Source: an uncultured Clostridia bacterium (GTDB taxonomy: Bacteria; Bacillota; Clostridia; Oscillospirales; Oscillospiraceae). From it: 64,000 nt of DNA. The notes beneath the pieces were generated by a model. That model ran no database searches. It saw only the letters and a list, made by a program, of their open reading frames with translations, and was not told the DNA's origin. Below are positions 1 to 8,170 of the stretch, one piece after another. The position numbers were made by a program, and so were the translations under genes. The DNA is taken from assembly GCA_945949735.1 (NCBI GenBank), contig CAMFFO010000002.1:27851-91850 (forward strand), in the 5' to 3' direction. Positions within the stretch are counted from its first letter, which is position 1; each line of letters opens with the position of its first letter.

Positions 1-119
1 GCGGCGGGAAGGCGTTCCCTGGGCTGTTCGTTCCGGGGACGGATGGACTCCTCCCGGAATACGGTGGAGTAGAACCACTCGGCGGCTTTCTTCATTCGGT
101 TGGTATCCGTGGCCCTCAC
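1..119 (-). CDS. Possible 3'-truncated ORF running off the left edge, unrecognised
   Basis: On the minus strand a reading frame is open from a stop near 130 to the window edge. Possible starts are GTG at 119 or ATG at 95, the latter beginning MKKAAEWFYSTVF. About 40 residues are visible and I do not recognise a family. No clear ribosome site precedes either start, so it may be chance or the remnant of a decayed gene, since the neighbouring acetyltransferase is itself broken. Confidence 0.2.
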   Translation of the reverse strand, partial: MRATDTNRMKKAAEWFYSTVFREESIRPRNEQPRERLPA

Positions 120-130
120 CCCTCGGTCAA

Positions 131-714
131 ATGTTTGCTAATATCATACACGATTGGAAGGAAACAGTCAAGGGGCGGTTGGGGATTCCTGGAAAGATCC
201 TCTTAGGGGAGGAAAGACAAAGCCCCGGAACCAATCAGGTTCTGACCAGTGCTTGCGGTCTTAACCAGCTTCCCACTGCCAGTGTTCAGCTTGTTTGTGA
301 AGCAGACGGTTCTCGCGGCACCTGCGGTCACAGCCATCGAATGCTGGTTTCCCATGACGGAGGAATTTGCGCGGAGGCATTCCCGGCCGGCATAAACGGA
401 GTACCTTCACCGGGAGATGAGCGGGTTTCCCTGCTTCTGTCCCCGGAGCCTGTGGGAATCACGTCCGCGTGGGGAAGCCTGATTGAGAATCTGTTCATCC
501 TTCCCCAGGCGCAGAACAGGGGGGACGGCAGCAGGCTGCTCCGCTTTGCCATGGCCATGCGTAAGGGAACGCCGGAGCTCTGGATTCCGGAGAACAACGA
601 GGGGGGCAGGCGATACCGAGGTTCGGATTCCGAGAAACCGGAAGGGCGAATCCGCTGAGCGATACCCTGCGGGAGATCCGGATGGTTTTCGCCGGCGGCA
701 TGGGTGAATTGTAA
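131..714 (+). pseudogene. Decayed GNAT-type N-acetyltransferase
   Basis: The readable core (about 450-620) has the acetyl-CoA-binding signature of GNAT enzymes in degraded form: a strand ending in IENLFILP, then a Q-x-x-x-x-G-x-G-like loop, a LLRFAMA helix, then LWIPENN. The frame starting at 131 runs into a premature stop at 656-658. A different frame from about 621 reads FGFRETGRANPLSD and continues to a TAA at 712-714, which is the natural C-terminus of this family. At least one frameshift near 615-622 therefore separates the two parts. The N-terminal 80 residues do not look like a GNAT fold and may be out of frame too. No good ribosome site is seen. It is a relic with no inferred substrate. 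Confidence 0.6.
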
Positions 715-743
715 AGGAAATTGTGGTTATTTTTTCACAACGC

Positions 744-772
744 TTGTTTTTTCCGGGGAAGGACGCTATAAT
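744..772 (+). promoter_or_regulatory. Sigma-A promoter of the xpaC-telA operon
   Basis: TTGTTT at 744-749 and TATAAT at 767-772 are separated by 17 bases. Transcription would begin near 779. The -10 box covers the ATG at 771, so that ATG and any start upstream cannot be the translation start. Confidence 0.7.
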
Positions 773-803
773 GGAGACAAATGAGCATATGGAGAGCGTG
801 GGT

Positions 804-2036
804 ATGGCAAACAATGTACAGCACCCGGATTGGGACGACCTGGGCCGGAGCATCCAGGAGGCCGTGGACAGGGCCGTGGGTTCCCGGGACTTTGGAAAAC
901 TGAATCAAACCATTTCCGACATTGCCGGGAAAGCGGTGGATATGGGCGCACAGGCCGTGCGCAAGGGTGTGGAGAACGCGTCCCGCCCCAGGCCCGAATA
1001 CAAGATCGCAAAACCCAACCTGCCCCAGGAGAAGGTGCAGCTTCCTGCCGTCTACGCGAAAACCGGAGGGATGACCGCCTGGGGCGTGGTGAAAACCACC
1101 TTGGGAGGAATGCTGTCCTTTTCGTTCCTGATCGCGCTGCTGACCCGGCTGCTGTCCTTTGCCCTGATGGGCACGGCGATTCTGACCTGGGGCATGGCGG
1201 CGCTGGGGGTGCTCTTTTTGGGCTCGGTCTGGACGCTGGGCAGCGGCATATCCGACCTGTGCACGCTGAGCCGGTTCAACCGCTACCGCAGGGCCCTTGG
1301 GACAAGCACCCACCTGGCCCTGGAAAAGCTGGCCCGGAGTGTGGGAAAAACAGAGAAATTCGTCCGCCGGGAGGTTCAGCGGATGATCGACAAGGGCCTT
1401 TTCCTGGAAGGCCACCTGGACAAGGAGGAGACCTGCCTCATCACCAGCAACGAAACCTACCGCAATTTTGAGCGCAGCCGGTTGGAGCTGGAGGCGCGCC
1501 AGCGTCAGGAGGCGGAGGAGAAAAGACTCCTGGCCGCCCGGGAGGCTGCCGAACGGCAGCGGAAGGCCGTGTCGGCCCCGAATGCCCAGGTGCAGGAGGT
1601 ACTGGATCGGGGAAATGCTTTCATTGCCCAGATCCGCAGCTGCAACGACGCCATCCCCGGGGAGGAAATCTCCGGGAAGATCTCCCGGATGGAGCTGATC
1701 GTTCAGCGGATTTTCCAGCGGGCGGAGCAGCATCCGGAGATTGTCCCCGATTTGAAGAGGCTGATGGATTATTACCTGCCCATGACGGTGAAGCTCCTTA
1801 CCGCTTACGCCGAGATGGACGCCCAGCCCGTCCAGGGGGAGACCATTCAGGCCTCCAAGCGGGAGATCGAGGACACCCTGGACACCCTGAACCTGGCCTT
1901 TGAAAAGCTGCTGGATTCCGTATTCAAGGAGACGGCCATGGACGTTTCCAGCGATATTTCCGTACTGAACACCCTCCTTGCCCGGGAGGGACTGGCGGAG
2001 GATGAATTGACGAAACTCCAGAAACAGAATATCTGA
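804..2036 (+). CDS. xpaC: XpaC-like 5-bromo-4-chloroindolyl phosphate hydrolysis family protein
   Basis: A 410-residue membrane-anchored protein. An N-terminal cytosolic part (1-95) is followed by two hydrophobic helices (about 100-122 and 123-147), a winged-helix-like stretch (about 160-215, LARSVGKTEKFVRREV), a charged coiled coil (about 225-270) and a C-terminal helical domain typical of the XpaC family. The name comes from a screening phenotype; the molecular activity is not established. The start at 804 is chosen because GGAGAG lies nine bases upstream and because earlier in-frame ATGs sit in or beside the promoter. It is followed after 19 bases by telA, the usual partner, and the two are thought to act together in envelope stress. 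Family call is confident, function is not. Confidence 0.8.
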   Translation: MANNVQHPDWDDLGRSIQEAVDRAVGSRDFGKLNQTISDIAGKAVDMGAQAVRKGVENASRPRPEYKIAKPNLPQEKVQLPAVYAKTGGMTAWGVVKTTLGGMLSFSFLIALLTRLLSFALMGTAILTWGMAALGVLFLGSVWTLGSGISDLCTLSRFNRYRRALGTSTHLALEKLARSVGKTEKFVRREVQRMIDKGLFLEGHLDKEETCLITSNETYRNFERSRLELEARQRQEAEEKRLLAAREAAERQRKAVSAPNAQVQEVLDRGNAFIAQIRSCNDAIPGEEISGKISRMELIVQRIFQRAEQHPEIVPDLKRLMDYYLPMTVKLLTAYAEMDAQPVQGETIQASKREIEDTLDTLNLAFEKLLDSVFKETAMDVSSDISVLNTLLAREGLAEDELTKLQKQNI

Positions 2037-2055
2037 CGAGAAAAGGAGAATCCTT

Positions 2056-3201
2056 ATGGAAGACATTAACAAGCCCATTGTACCCAGCCTGACCCTGGAG
2101 CCTGATCTGGTGGAGGCACCCCAGCTGGCGGTGGCGGAGGAAACCGCCCTGCAGCAGCCCCAGGTGGAGGAGCCGGCGCTGACCCCCCAGGAGCGGGAGA
2201 TGGTGGCCCAGGTTGCCGCCAAGATCGACGTGGAGAACACCGCCCAGATTCTGCAGTACGGCGCGGGAACCCAGAAGAAAATGGCGGATTTCTCCGACGC
2301 GGCCCTGGCCAACGCCCGCACCCAGGACTTAGGCGAGGTGGGCGACCTGATCGTCAGCGTGGTGGGAGAGCTGAAGGGCATGGACGCCGATGAGGAAAAG
2401 AAGGGCTTCCTGGGCTTCTTCCGTAAGCAGGCTGACAAGCTGGAGACCATGAAGAGCCGCTACGCCAAGGCGGAGGTCAATGTGGAGAAAATTGCCGACG
2501 CCCTGGAGCAGCATCAGGTGCGGCTGCTGAAGGACTCCGCGCTGCTGGACAAGATGTATGAGCAGAACCTGGCCTACTTCAAGGAGCTGACCATGTACAT
2601 CCTGGCTGGCAAGCAGAAGCTGGAGCAGGTGCGCACTGGGAAGCTGCGGGAGCTGGAGCAGCAGGCCAAGGCTTCGGGCCTGGCGGAGGATGCCCAGGCT
2701 GCCAAGGACCTGGCGGACAAGTGCGCCCGGTTTGAGAAAAAGATCCACGATCTGGAGCTGACCCGTGCTATTTCCATTCAGACTGCCCCCCAGATCCGGA
2801 TGATCCAGAACAACGACAATGTGATGGTGGAGAAAATCCAGACCACCCTGATGAATACCATCCCCCTGTGGAAGAACCAGATGGTGCTGGCTCTGGGCAT
2901 AGCCCACTCCACCGAGGCTGCTCAGGCCCAGCGGCAGGTGACGGACATCACCAACGCCCTGCTGAAGCAGAACGCTGAGAAGCTGCACATGGCCTCCGTG
3001 GAGACCGCCAAAGAGGCGGAGCGGGGCATCGTGGATATCGAGACCCTGAAAAAGACCAACGCCGAGCTGATCCAGACCCTGGATGACGTGATGAAGATTC
3101 AGACCGAGGGCCGCGCCCAGCGCCTGGCCGCCGAGGCGGAAATGGCAAAGATGGAGAACGACCTGAAAGCCAAGCTCCTCCAGATCCGGGACGGACAGTA
3201 A
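2056..3201 (+). CDS. telA: TelA-family toxic anion resistance protein
   Basis: A 381-residue soluble, almost entirely helical protein of the TelA family (named for tellurite resistance; also tied to resistance to cell-envelope antimicrobials). Residues 1-50 are acidic and low-complexity; the conserved body starts near residue 55 and holds long amphipathic helices. The GFLGFFRKQADKLETMKSRY segment and the repeated Q-A-Q-R-Q-V/T-D-I-T pattern are typical. Ribosome site AAAAGGAG precedes the ATG. It is co-transcribed with xpaC from the promoter at 744-772, the same pairing seen in many Firmicutes. No transmembrane segment, so it probably works at the inner face with XpaC. Nothing is broken. Confidence 0.85.
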   Translation: MEDINKPIVPSLTLEPDLVEAPQLAVAEETALQQPQVEEPALTPQEREMVAQVAAKIDVENTAQILQYGAGTQKKMADFSDAALANARTQDLGEVGDLIVSVVGELKGMDADEEKKGFLGFFRKQADKLETMKSRYAKAEVNVEKIADALEQHQVRLLKDSALLDKMYEQNLAYFKELTMYILAGKQKLEQVRTGKLRELEQQAKASGLAEDAQAAKDLADKCARFEKKIHDLELTRAISIQTAPQIRMIQNNDNVMVEKIQTTLMNTIPLWKNQMVLALGIAHSTEAAQAQRQVTDITNALLKQNAEKLHMASVETAKEAERGIVDIETLKKTNAELIQTLDDVMKIQTEGRAQRLAAEAEMAKMENDLKAKLLQIRDGQ

Positions 3202-3218
3202 ACGGCATCCAGGGAAGG

Positions 3219-3396
3219 AAAATTGTTGTTTACAGTTTTCAAGCACCTTACGTTGCTACCGTAGGGGCGGATATTATCCGCCCGAAACGTTCCGGTTTTT
3301 GAGCATTTCCGGTGAATATGCGTGCTATCAATGCGGTAAGGTTGCGGGCGGATAATATCCGCCCCTACGGTGATAGTGCTGTAAACAACAATTTAC
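3219..3396 (+). repeat. Inverted-repeat element, type A (GGATATTATCC core), copy 1
   Basis: About 178 bp. Ends AAATTGTTGTTTACAG and CTGTAAACAACAATTT are perfect inverse copies. Inside, GTAGGGGCGGATATTATCC on the left and its inverse on the right make a second inverted pair. The full length could fold into one long hairpin. Near-identical copies occur at 6170, 16850 (inverted), 33278 and 50778 (inverted). Confidence 0.9.
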
Positions 3397-3444
3397 ATTC
3401 CTATCATACAAATAGCACCCTTCCGGGTTCCGGAGGGGTGCTGT

Positions 3445-3708
3445 TTATATGCGGGAGAGGAAGAGAATTCCTGCCAGAAGCTGCAGAGCCAGGATCAGGG
3501 GAATTCCAATGGTGAATTTGGGGTGCCGGGTTTTGTGGCGGGCGGTGTACATTCCGATCAGAGCGCCCAGGCTGCCGCCCAGCAGGGCGGAGGTCATCAG
3601 GACGGATTCGGGGATGCGCCACTTCTTTTTTCTGGCGCGGTGCTTGTCCGCAAGCATAAGTCCGAAGGCCAGGGCATTGATTAAAGCGAGGTACAGGCAA
3701 AGTATCAT
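3445..3708 (-). CDS. DUF1294 small membrane protein
   Basis: An 87-residue protein with three hydrophobic stretches (about 1-15, 33-50, 65-85), matching the short DUF1294 family. Characteristic features are the ADKHRA motif near residue 18 followed by a basic run, the RIPE motif, and the GGSLGALIGMY...RHKT...F segment. The function of this family is not known. Start at 3708 is preceded by AAAGGA seven bases upstream; longer in-frame starts lack this. The gene is divergent from the lipoprotein gene, with only 28 bp between the two start codons, so both ribosome sites share that gap and the promoters must lie inside the neighbouring genes. Confidence 0.8.
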   Translation of the reverse strand: MILCLYLALINALAFGLMLADKHRARKKKWRIPESVLMTSALLGGSLGALIGMYTARHKTRHPKFTIGIPLILALQLLAGILFLSRI

Positions 3709-3736
3709 CTGAGAATCCTTTCGGGAGGGATGGATA

Positions 3737-4225
3737 ATGAAAAAACTGTTCTGGATGCTCCTTCCGCTTCTGCTTCTGGCGGGGTGCGCCGCCCGGGAAA
3801 CCATGGAAACCCTGGGGGATATCCCGGTGGAGGGGACGGCTGCACCGCAGAGGCAGATCAGCGTGAAATTGCCGGATGAGGCGGCGGTTCCCGCCGCGGA
3901 AAGCGACAGCGGGCGGATCTATCTGTGCAAGGATTACGAAATTATCATCCAGACCCTGGAAGCAGGGGATCTGGACGAAACCATCCGGACGCTCTCCGGC
4001 TATGACCGGGACAGCCTCACGGTGATGAAAACCCGGGCGGAGGGGGCCGACCGGTACGATTTTGTCTGGGCCGCCGCCGGGGAAAACGGAGAGCGGCTGG
4101 GCCGGGCGGTGATATTGGACGACGGAAATTATCACTACACCATGACGGTGCTGAAGGACGCCGAGGCAACAAAAAAGACCCAGGTGGTGTGGCGGACGGT
4201 GTTTGAATCCTTTTCTCTGGTCTAG
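3737..4225 (+). CDS. Predicted lipoprotein, function unknown
   Basis: A 162-residue protein with a classic lipoprotein signal: KK, a hydrophobic run, then LLAGC with the lipid-acceptor cysteine at residue 17. Residues 18-50 look like a flexible linker, and the remainder is a compact mixed alpha/beta domain I do not recognise. GGGAGGG precedes the ATG. It is divergent from the DUF1294 gene and its stop overlaps the end of the convergent WYL regulator by four bases. Export to the outer face of the membrane is the only safe inference. Confidence 0.7.
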   Translation: MKKLFWMLLPLLLLAGCAARETMETLGDIPVEGTAAPQRQISVKLPDEAAVPAAESDSGRIYLCKDYEIIIQTLEAGDLDETIRTLSGYDRDSLTVMKTRAEGADRYDFVWAAAGENGERLGRAVILDDGNYHYTMTVLKDAEATKKTQVVWRTVFESFSLV

Positions 4226-5211
4226 GTAAGCTCTGAATACTGTTCCAGGGTTTCCCTGCACAGCTTCACGCATTCGTCAATGACGCTCTGGGGGTAGACA
4301 ATCTGCGCTTTTGCCCCAAAGCCGATGACCCAGCTGAGGAACATGGGGGATACGGCCACATCCACGGTGAAGAGAAAATGCTCCTCGCCGTCGGGAATCA
4401 GCATGGTATCCCGGCCGAAACGATCCACCACCACATTCACCAGATCCCGGTGGAACCGGAGCTTTACGGTGGTGGACTCTCCGGCGTACATCTGAAACAG
4501 CCGGTTGGCGTGTTCTGTCAGGGCTTTGCCTGTCAGTTCCGGGCAGGGGATCCTCTTTTCTTCGGACAATTGGATATCGCTCATCCGATCCACCCGGTAG
4601 CTGGTGACCCCGTGCCGGGGGGACAGGGCCAGAAGGTAGCAGTTTTCATGATCCTGGCACAGACCGTAGGGGCTTGCCGTGTAGCTTTTGTCCCGGTAGC
4701 GCCGTTTGCCGTCGATCCCCCAGTCAAAATAGCGAAAAACAATCTGCTTGTTGTGAGCGATGGCTTCCTGAATGGCGTCCACGTTGTAGTAGATGGTCTC
4801 GTTCATGCTTTTGACCCGACCGGACACCAGAACGTCCCGCCGCATGAGCTTGGCGTCGTAAACGCTGCACTGGCTGCACAGCTTCTCGATCAGCTCCCGG
4901 GATTTCTTGGCGGTGAGGAACCGGCTGGACTGGACGGCGTCAATGAGCAGCTTCAGCTCCGGCAGCTCGAAGTTCCGGGAGGCGATGTAATAGCCGCCGT
5001 TCTTCCCGGGGAGGGACACGATATCCATGCCGTAGTCCTGGAGGGCCGCAATGTCCGAATAGACGGTCTTGCGGTCACAGACAATATTGTGCTGCTGCTC
5101 CAGCATGGACAGCAGCTCCGAAGCTCTCACCGGGTGATCCTGGTGAGAGTTTTGCAGCAGATAGTCCTGAATATAAAAGATCTTCAGCTTTTGGTTGTCG
5201 GATTTCGGCAT
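4222..5211 (-). CDS. WYL-domain transcriptional regulator
   Basis: A 329-residue DeoR-like helix-turn-helix plus WYL protein. Residues 5-65 form the DNA-binding domain (RASELLSMLEQ, RKTVYSDIAALQDYG). The WYL domain spans about 140-220, with the conserved positions present in variant form (YGLCQDHENCYLLAL, YRVDRM), and a C-terminal WCX domain follows to 325. Such proteins bind nucleotide or nucleic-acid ligands and often control DNA-damage or defence genes. It is convergent with the lipoprotein gene and divergent from endonuclease IV, so the 108 bp between it and nfo may hold its own operator. Regulation of the DNA repair gene next door is a plausible inference, not shown. Confidence 0.85.
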   Translation of the reverse strand: MPKSDNQKLKIFYIQDYLLQNSHQDHPVRASELLSMLEQQHNIVCDRKTVYSDIAALQDYGMDIVSLPGKNGGYYIASRNFELPELKLLIDAVQSSRFLTAKKSRELIEKLCSQCSVYDAKLMRRDVLVSGRVKSMNETIYYNVDAIQEAIAHNKQIVFRYFDWGIDGKRRYRDKSYTASPYGLCQDHENCYLLALSPRHGVTSYRVDRMSDIQLSEEKRIPCPELTGKALTEHANRLFQMYAGESTTVKLRFHRDLVNVVVDRFGRDTMLIPDGEEHFLFTVDVAVSPMFLSWVIGFGAKAQIVYPQSVIDECVKLCRETLEQYSELT

Positions 5212-5268
5212 GGAACTCCCTCCTTTCCTTCAGTATAGCACATCTATTCGGCGGTGCAAACGGAAAAT

Positions 5269-5297
5269 TTGCATTTTTTAAGGAAATGTGGTATGGT
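5269..5297 (+). promoter_or_regulatory. Candidate promoter of nfo
   Basis: TTGCAT at 5269-5274 and TATGGT at 5292-5297 with a 17-base spacer, 23 bases upstream of the nfo start and in the gap divergent to the WYL regulator. Confidence 0.5.
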
Positions 5298-5319
5298 AAG
5301 GCGAAAGGAGGGGCTGCAT

Positions 5320-6147
5320 ATGATTTACGTAGGCTGCCATTTGTCCGCTGCGGCGGGGTACGAGGCCATGGTGCGCACCGCGCTGGACATCGGCGCAAAT
5401 ACCTTCGCCTTCTTTACCCGGAATCCCCGGGGAAGCCGAGCGAAAAGGGAGGATCCCGCGGATGCCACCGCTGCCGTGGAGCTTCTGGAGAAAAACGGGT
5501 TTGGGCCGCTGGTTGCCCATGGAGCGTATACCATGAATCTGTGTACGGCGGAGCCTGAGGCCAGGGCTTTCGCGGCGGAGGTGCTGCGGGACGATCTGCG
5601 CCGGATGGCGGCGATTCCGGGACAGTATTACAATTTCCATCCCGGCAGCCATGTGGGCCGGGGAACCGAGGCTGGGATTGCGGATATCGCCGCGGCCCTG
5701 AAAAAGGCTCTGGAGCCCGGGTATCCCGTGACGGTTCTGCTGGAAACCATGGCCGGCAAGGGCAGCGAAATCGGGGGCAGCTTCCGGGAGCTGAAGGACA
5801 TCCTGGACGCGGTTGGCTCCAACAGGGTTGGGGTGTGCCTGGATACCTGCCACGTCTACGATGGCGGGTACGATATTGTGGGGAATCTGGACGGGGTGAT
5901 CGCGGAATTCGACGCGGTGATCGGTCTGGGGAGGCTCAAGGCCCTCCACATCAACGATTCCAAGAATCCCATGGGCAGCCGGAAGGACCGGCATGAATGT
6001 CTTGGAAAAGGAAGTCTGGGGTACGATACCTTCCGGGCTATTGTCAATCACCCTGTGCTGAAAGGGCTCCCCATGATTTTGGAAACCCCCAACGAGCTTC
6101 CAGGCTACGCCGAAGAAATCCAGTGGCTTCGCAGCGCGGAGAACTGA
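5320..6147 (+). CDS. nfo: Endonuclease IV (apurinic/apyrimidinic endonuclease)
   Basis: A 275-residue TIM-barrel AP endonuclease of the base-excision repair pathway, which cuts 5' to abasic sites and clears blocked 3' ends. The three-zinc ligand set is visible in order: H in AHGAYTMN, H in FHPGSH, E in LLETMAG, D and H in LDTCHVYDGGYD, the HINDSK motif, D and H in RKDRHE, and E in LETPNE. The usual length is about 280, so it looks complete. Start at 5320 has AAAGGAGG eight bases upstream; the longer frame from 5254 overlaps the promoter. Its closest neighbour is the divergent WYL regulator; a type A repeat follows. Confidence 0.95.
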   Translation: MIYVGCHLSAAAGYEAMVRTALDIGANTFAFFTRNPRGSRAKREDPADATAAVELLEKNGFGPLVAHGAYTMNLCTAEPEARAFAAEVLRDDLRRMAAIPGQYYNFHPGSHVGRGTEAGIADIAAALKKALEPGYPVTVLLETMAGKGSEIGGSFRELKDILDAVGSNRVGVCLDTCHVYDGGYDIVGNLDGVIAEFDAVIGLGRLKALHINDSKNPMGSRKDRHECLGKGSLGYDTFRAIVNHPVLKGLPMILETPNELPGYAEEIQWLRSAEN

Positions 6148-6169
6148 TTGGGCAGCATGGGGGAGGAAG

Positions 6170-6347
6170 GTAAATTGTTGTTTACAGTTTTCAAGCACCT
6201 TACGTTGCTACCGTAGGGGCGGATATTATCCGCCCGAAACGTTCCGGTTTTTGAGCATTTCCGGTGAATATGCGTGCTATCAATGCGGTAAGGTTGCGGG
6301 CGGATAATATCCGCCCCTACGGTGATAGTGCTGTAAACAACAATTTA
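6170..6347 (+). repeat. Inverted-repeat element, type A, copy 2
   Basis: Essentially identical to the copy at 3219, in the same orientation and with complete ends. It lies 23 bp after nfo and just before the promoter of the FHA-SEDS gene. Confidence 0.9.
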
Positions 6348-6407
6348 CCATCCCTGCGCGGGTGTATTTAAGAAATATTAATTTGACAGCGGGCGGGTTT
6401 TGTGCCA

Positions 6408-6416
6408 TGCTATACT
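6408..6416 (+). promoter_or_regulatory. Extended -10 promoter for the FHA-SEDS/PBP operon
   Basis: TGCTATACT gives a TG-n-TATACT extended -10 element. A TTGACA at 6383-6388 is 22 bases upstream of the hexamer, too far for standard spacing, so the extended -10 probably compensates. Confidence 0.5.
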
Positions 6417-6448
6417 AGTGATGTTATGGAAGAAGGGACGGTGACGGT

Positions 6449-8170
6449 ATGGAAGGCTTGCTGGAGGCGTTTTATGCGTCCAGGGATACCTATGTCAGCG
6501 TGTATCTGGGACTGCTTCGGTACGCTGCGCCGCTGCTTGCTGTTTTTTTGCTGGTGCGGTGCGCAAAGCCTTTGCTGACATTTCGCCGGGAGCCGGAAAT
6601 CTGGGCCTGGCTGAATCTGCCGGGGGACAATCAGATCCCCATTACCCACTGGGAAAACGTGATCGGACGGAGCAAAAGCTGTGACGTGACCATTAATTTT
6701 CCTACGGTATCCCGCAATCACGCGGTGCTGACCCGCTACGACGACGGCAGCTGGACCATTACCGATGCCGGCTCCAAGGACGGCGTGCAGGTCAATGGAG
6801 ATCCTGTGCAGATCAGTGTCATCCGGGAGAAGGATGTGATCTCCATCGGCGGCGTGGATATGCGGCTGCAGCCCATCACCGCCAAGCAGGAGCAGCGTCA
6901 GGCGGAGCTGCGCACCAAGGCTGCCAGCGGCTGGGACAGCGTGGGCAATTTGCTGGTTCTGACACTGCTGCAGTGCCTGATGGTGTTGGGATATCTTCTC
7001 GCGGGGAACCGGGAGGACTTTATGACCATCCTCCAGGGTTTTGGCGGGATCATGATCTGCCAGTGGGCGCTGCTGATCTTCTATCTGATCATCCGCAGAA
7101 CCTCCTTCGAGGTGGAAACCCTGGCATTCTTCCTGTGTACCGTGGGTATGGCGGCCATCGCCTCGGTAAAGCCGGGGGAGACAGTTAAGCAGCTTATTGC
7201 CATGGCGCTGGGTGTCGTGACATTCCTGGCTGTGGGCTGGTCGCTGCGGGATCTGGAGCGTGCCAAGATTGTCCGTTATCTTGCCGTGGTGGCGGGCGTG
7301 GGCTTCCTGGTGATCACACTGCTCTTCGGCCGGGAATACTATGGTGCGAAGAACTGGCTGGTGATCGGGGGAATGTCCCTGCAGCCCTCGGAGCTGAGCA
7401 AGCTCTGTTTCGTCTACGCGGGAGCCTCCACCATGGATCGGATTATGAACAAGCGCAATATCATCCTGTTTATCGCCTATTCCGTGGTGATCTGCGGATT
7501 TTTGGCGCTGATGAATGATTTCGGAACTGCGCTTATCTTTTTCTGCGCGTTTCTGGTCATCGCGTACCTGCGCTCCGGGAATATGGGCACCATCGCCCTG
7601 GCCGTGACAGCCCTGGGCTTTGCGGGGGTGCTGGCGCTGAAGATCGCCCCTCACGCCCTGAAACGGTTTGCCGTGTGGCGGCACGTCTGGGAAGATCCCT
7701 TCGGGGGTGGTTATCAGCAGACCCAGGCCATGATCTCCATTGCGGCGGGAGGCCTGCTGGGACTGGGCCCGGATCGGGGACGGCTGCAGAAGGTATTCGC
7801 GGCGGACTCGGACATTGTGTTCGCCACCGTATCCGAGGAATGGGGACTGATTCTTGCGGTGATTACGGTGCTGTGCATCGTGGTGTTCGGCCTGTTTGCC
7901 ATTCGAACCGCGAGCGTGACCCGCAGCAGCTTCTATGCCATCGGTGGATGTACCGCCGCCAGCATTCTGGTAATTCAGACCATTCTCAACTGTCTGGGCA
8001 CCGTGGATGTGCTTCCCTTTACCGGCGTCACCTTCCCCTTCTTAAGCAACGGCGGTACCAGCATGATCGGGGCGTGGGGACTTCTTGGCTTTGTCAAGGC
8101 GGCGGATACCCGGCAGAATGCCAGCTTTGCCGTCCGCTTTACAGGCGGTGGGAGGGATTCCGATGAATAG
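6449..8170 (+). CDS. FHA-domain/SEDS fusion (FtsW/RodA/SpoVE family glycan polymerase)
   Basis: A 573-residue integral membrane protein. One N-terminal membrane helix (about 22-40) is followed by a cytosolic forkhead-associated domain (about 65-140) with the phosphothreonine-binding marks G73-R74-S75, S88-R89-N90-H91 and a KDGVQVNG turn at 110-117. A SEDS core of about ten helices starts near 160 and carries FtsW/RodA landmarks such as GAKNWL, QPSELSK, NDFGTAL and FLSNGGTSM. SEDS proteins polymerise peptidoglycan from lipid II with a class B penicillin-binding protein, and that partner is encoded next with an eight-base overlap. The fused FHA domain implies control by Ser/Thr kinase phosphorylation, an inference from architecture. 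Confidence 0.9.
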   Translation: MEGLLEAFYASRDTYVSVYLGLLRYAAPLLAVFLLVRCAKPLLTFRREPEIWAWLNLPGDNQIPITHWENVIGRSKSCDVTINFPTVSRNHAVLTRYDDGSWTITDAGSKDGVQVNGDPVQISVIREKDVISIGGVDMRLQPITAKQEQRQAELRTKAASGWDSVGNLLVLTLLQCLMVLGYLLAGNREDFMTILQGFGGIMICQWALLIFYLIIRRTSFEVETLAFFLCTVGMAAIASVKPGETVKQLIAMALGVVTFLAVGWSLRDLERAKIVRYLAVVAGVGFLVITLLFGREYYGAKNWLVIGGMSLQPSELSKLCFVYAGASTMDRIMNKRNIILFIAYSVVICGFLALMNDFGTALIFFCAFLVIAYLRSGNMGTIALAVTALGFAGVLALKIAPHALKRFAVWRHVWEDPFGGGYQQTQAMISIAAGGLLGLGPDRGRLQKVFAADSDIVFATVSEEWGLILAVITVLCIVVFGLFAIRTASVTRSSFYAIGGCTAASILVIQTILNCLGTVDVLPFTGVTFPFLSNGGTSMIGAWGLLGFVKAADTRQNASFAVRFTGGGRDSDE

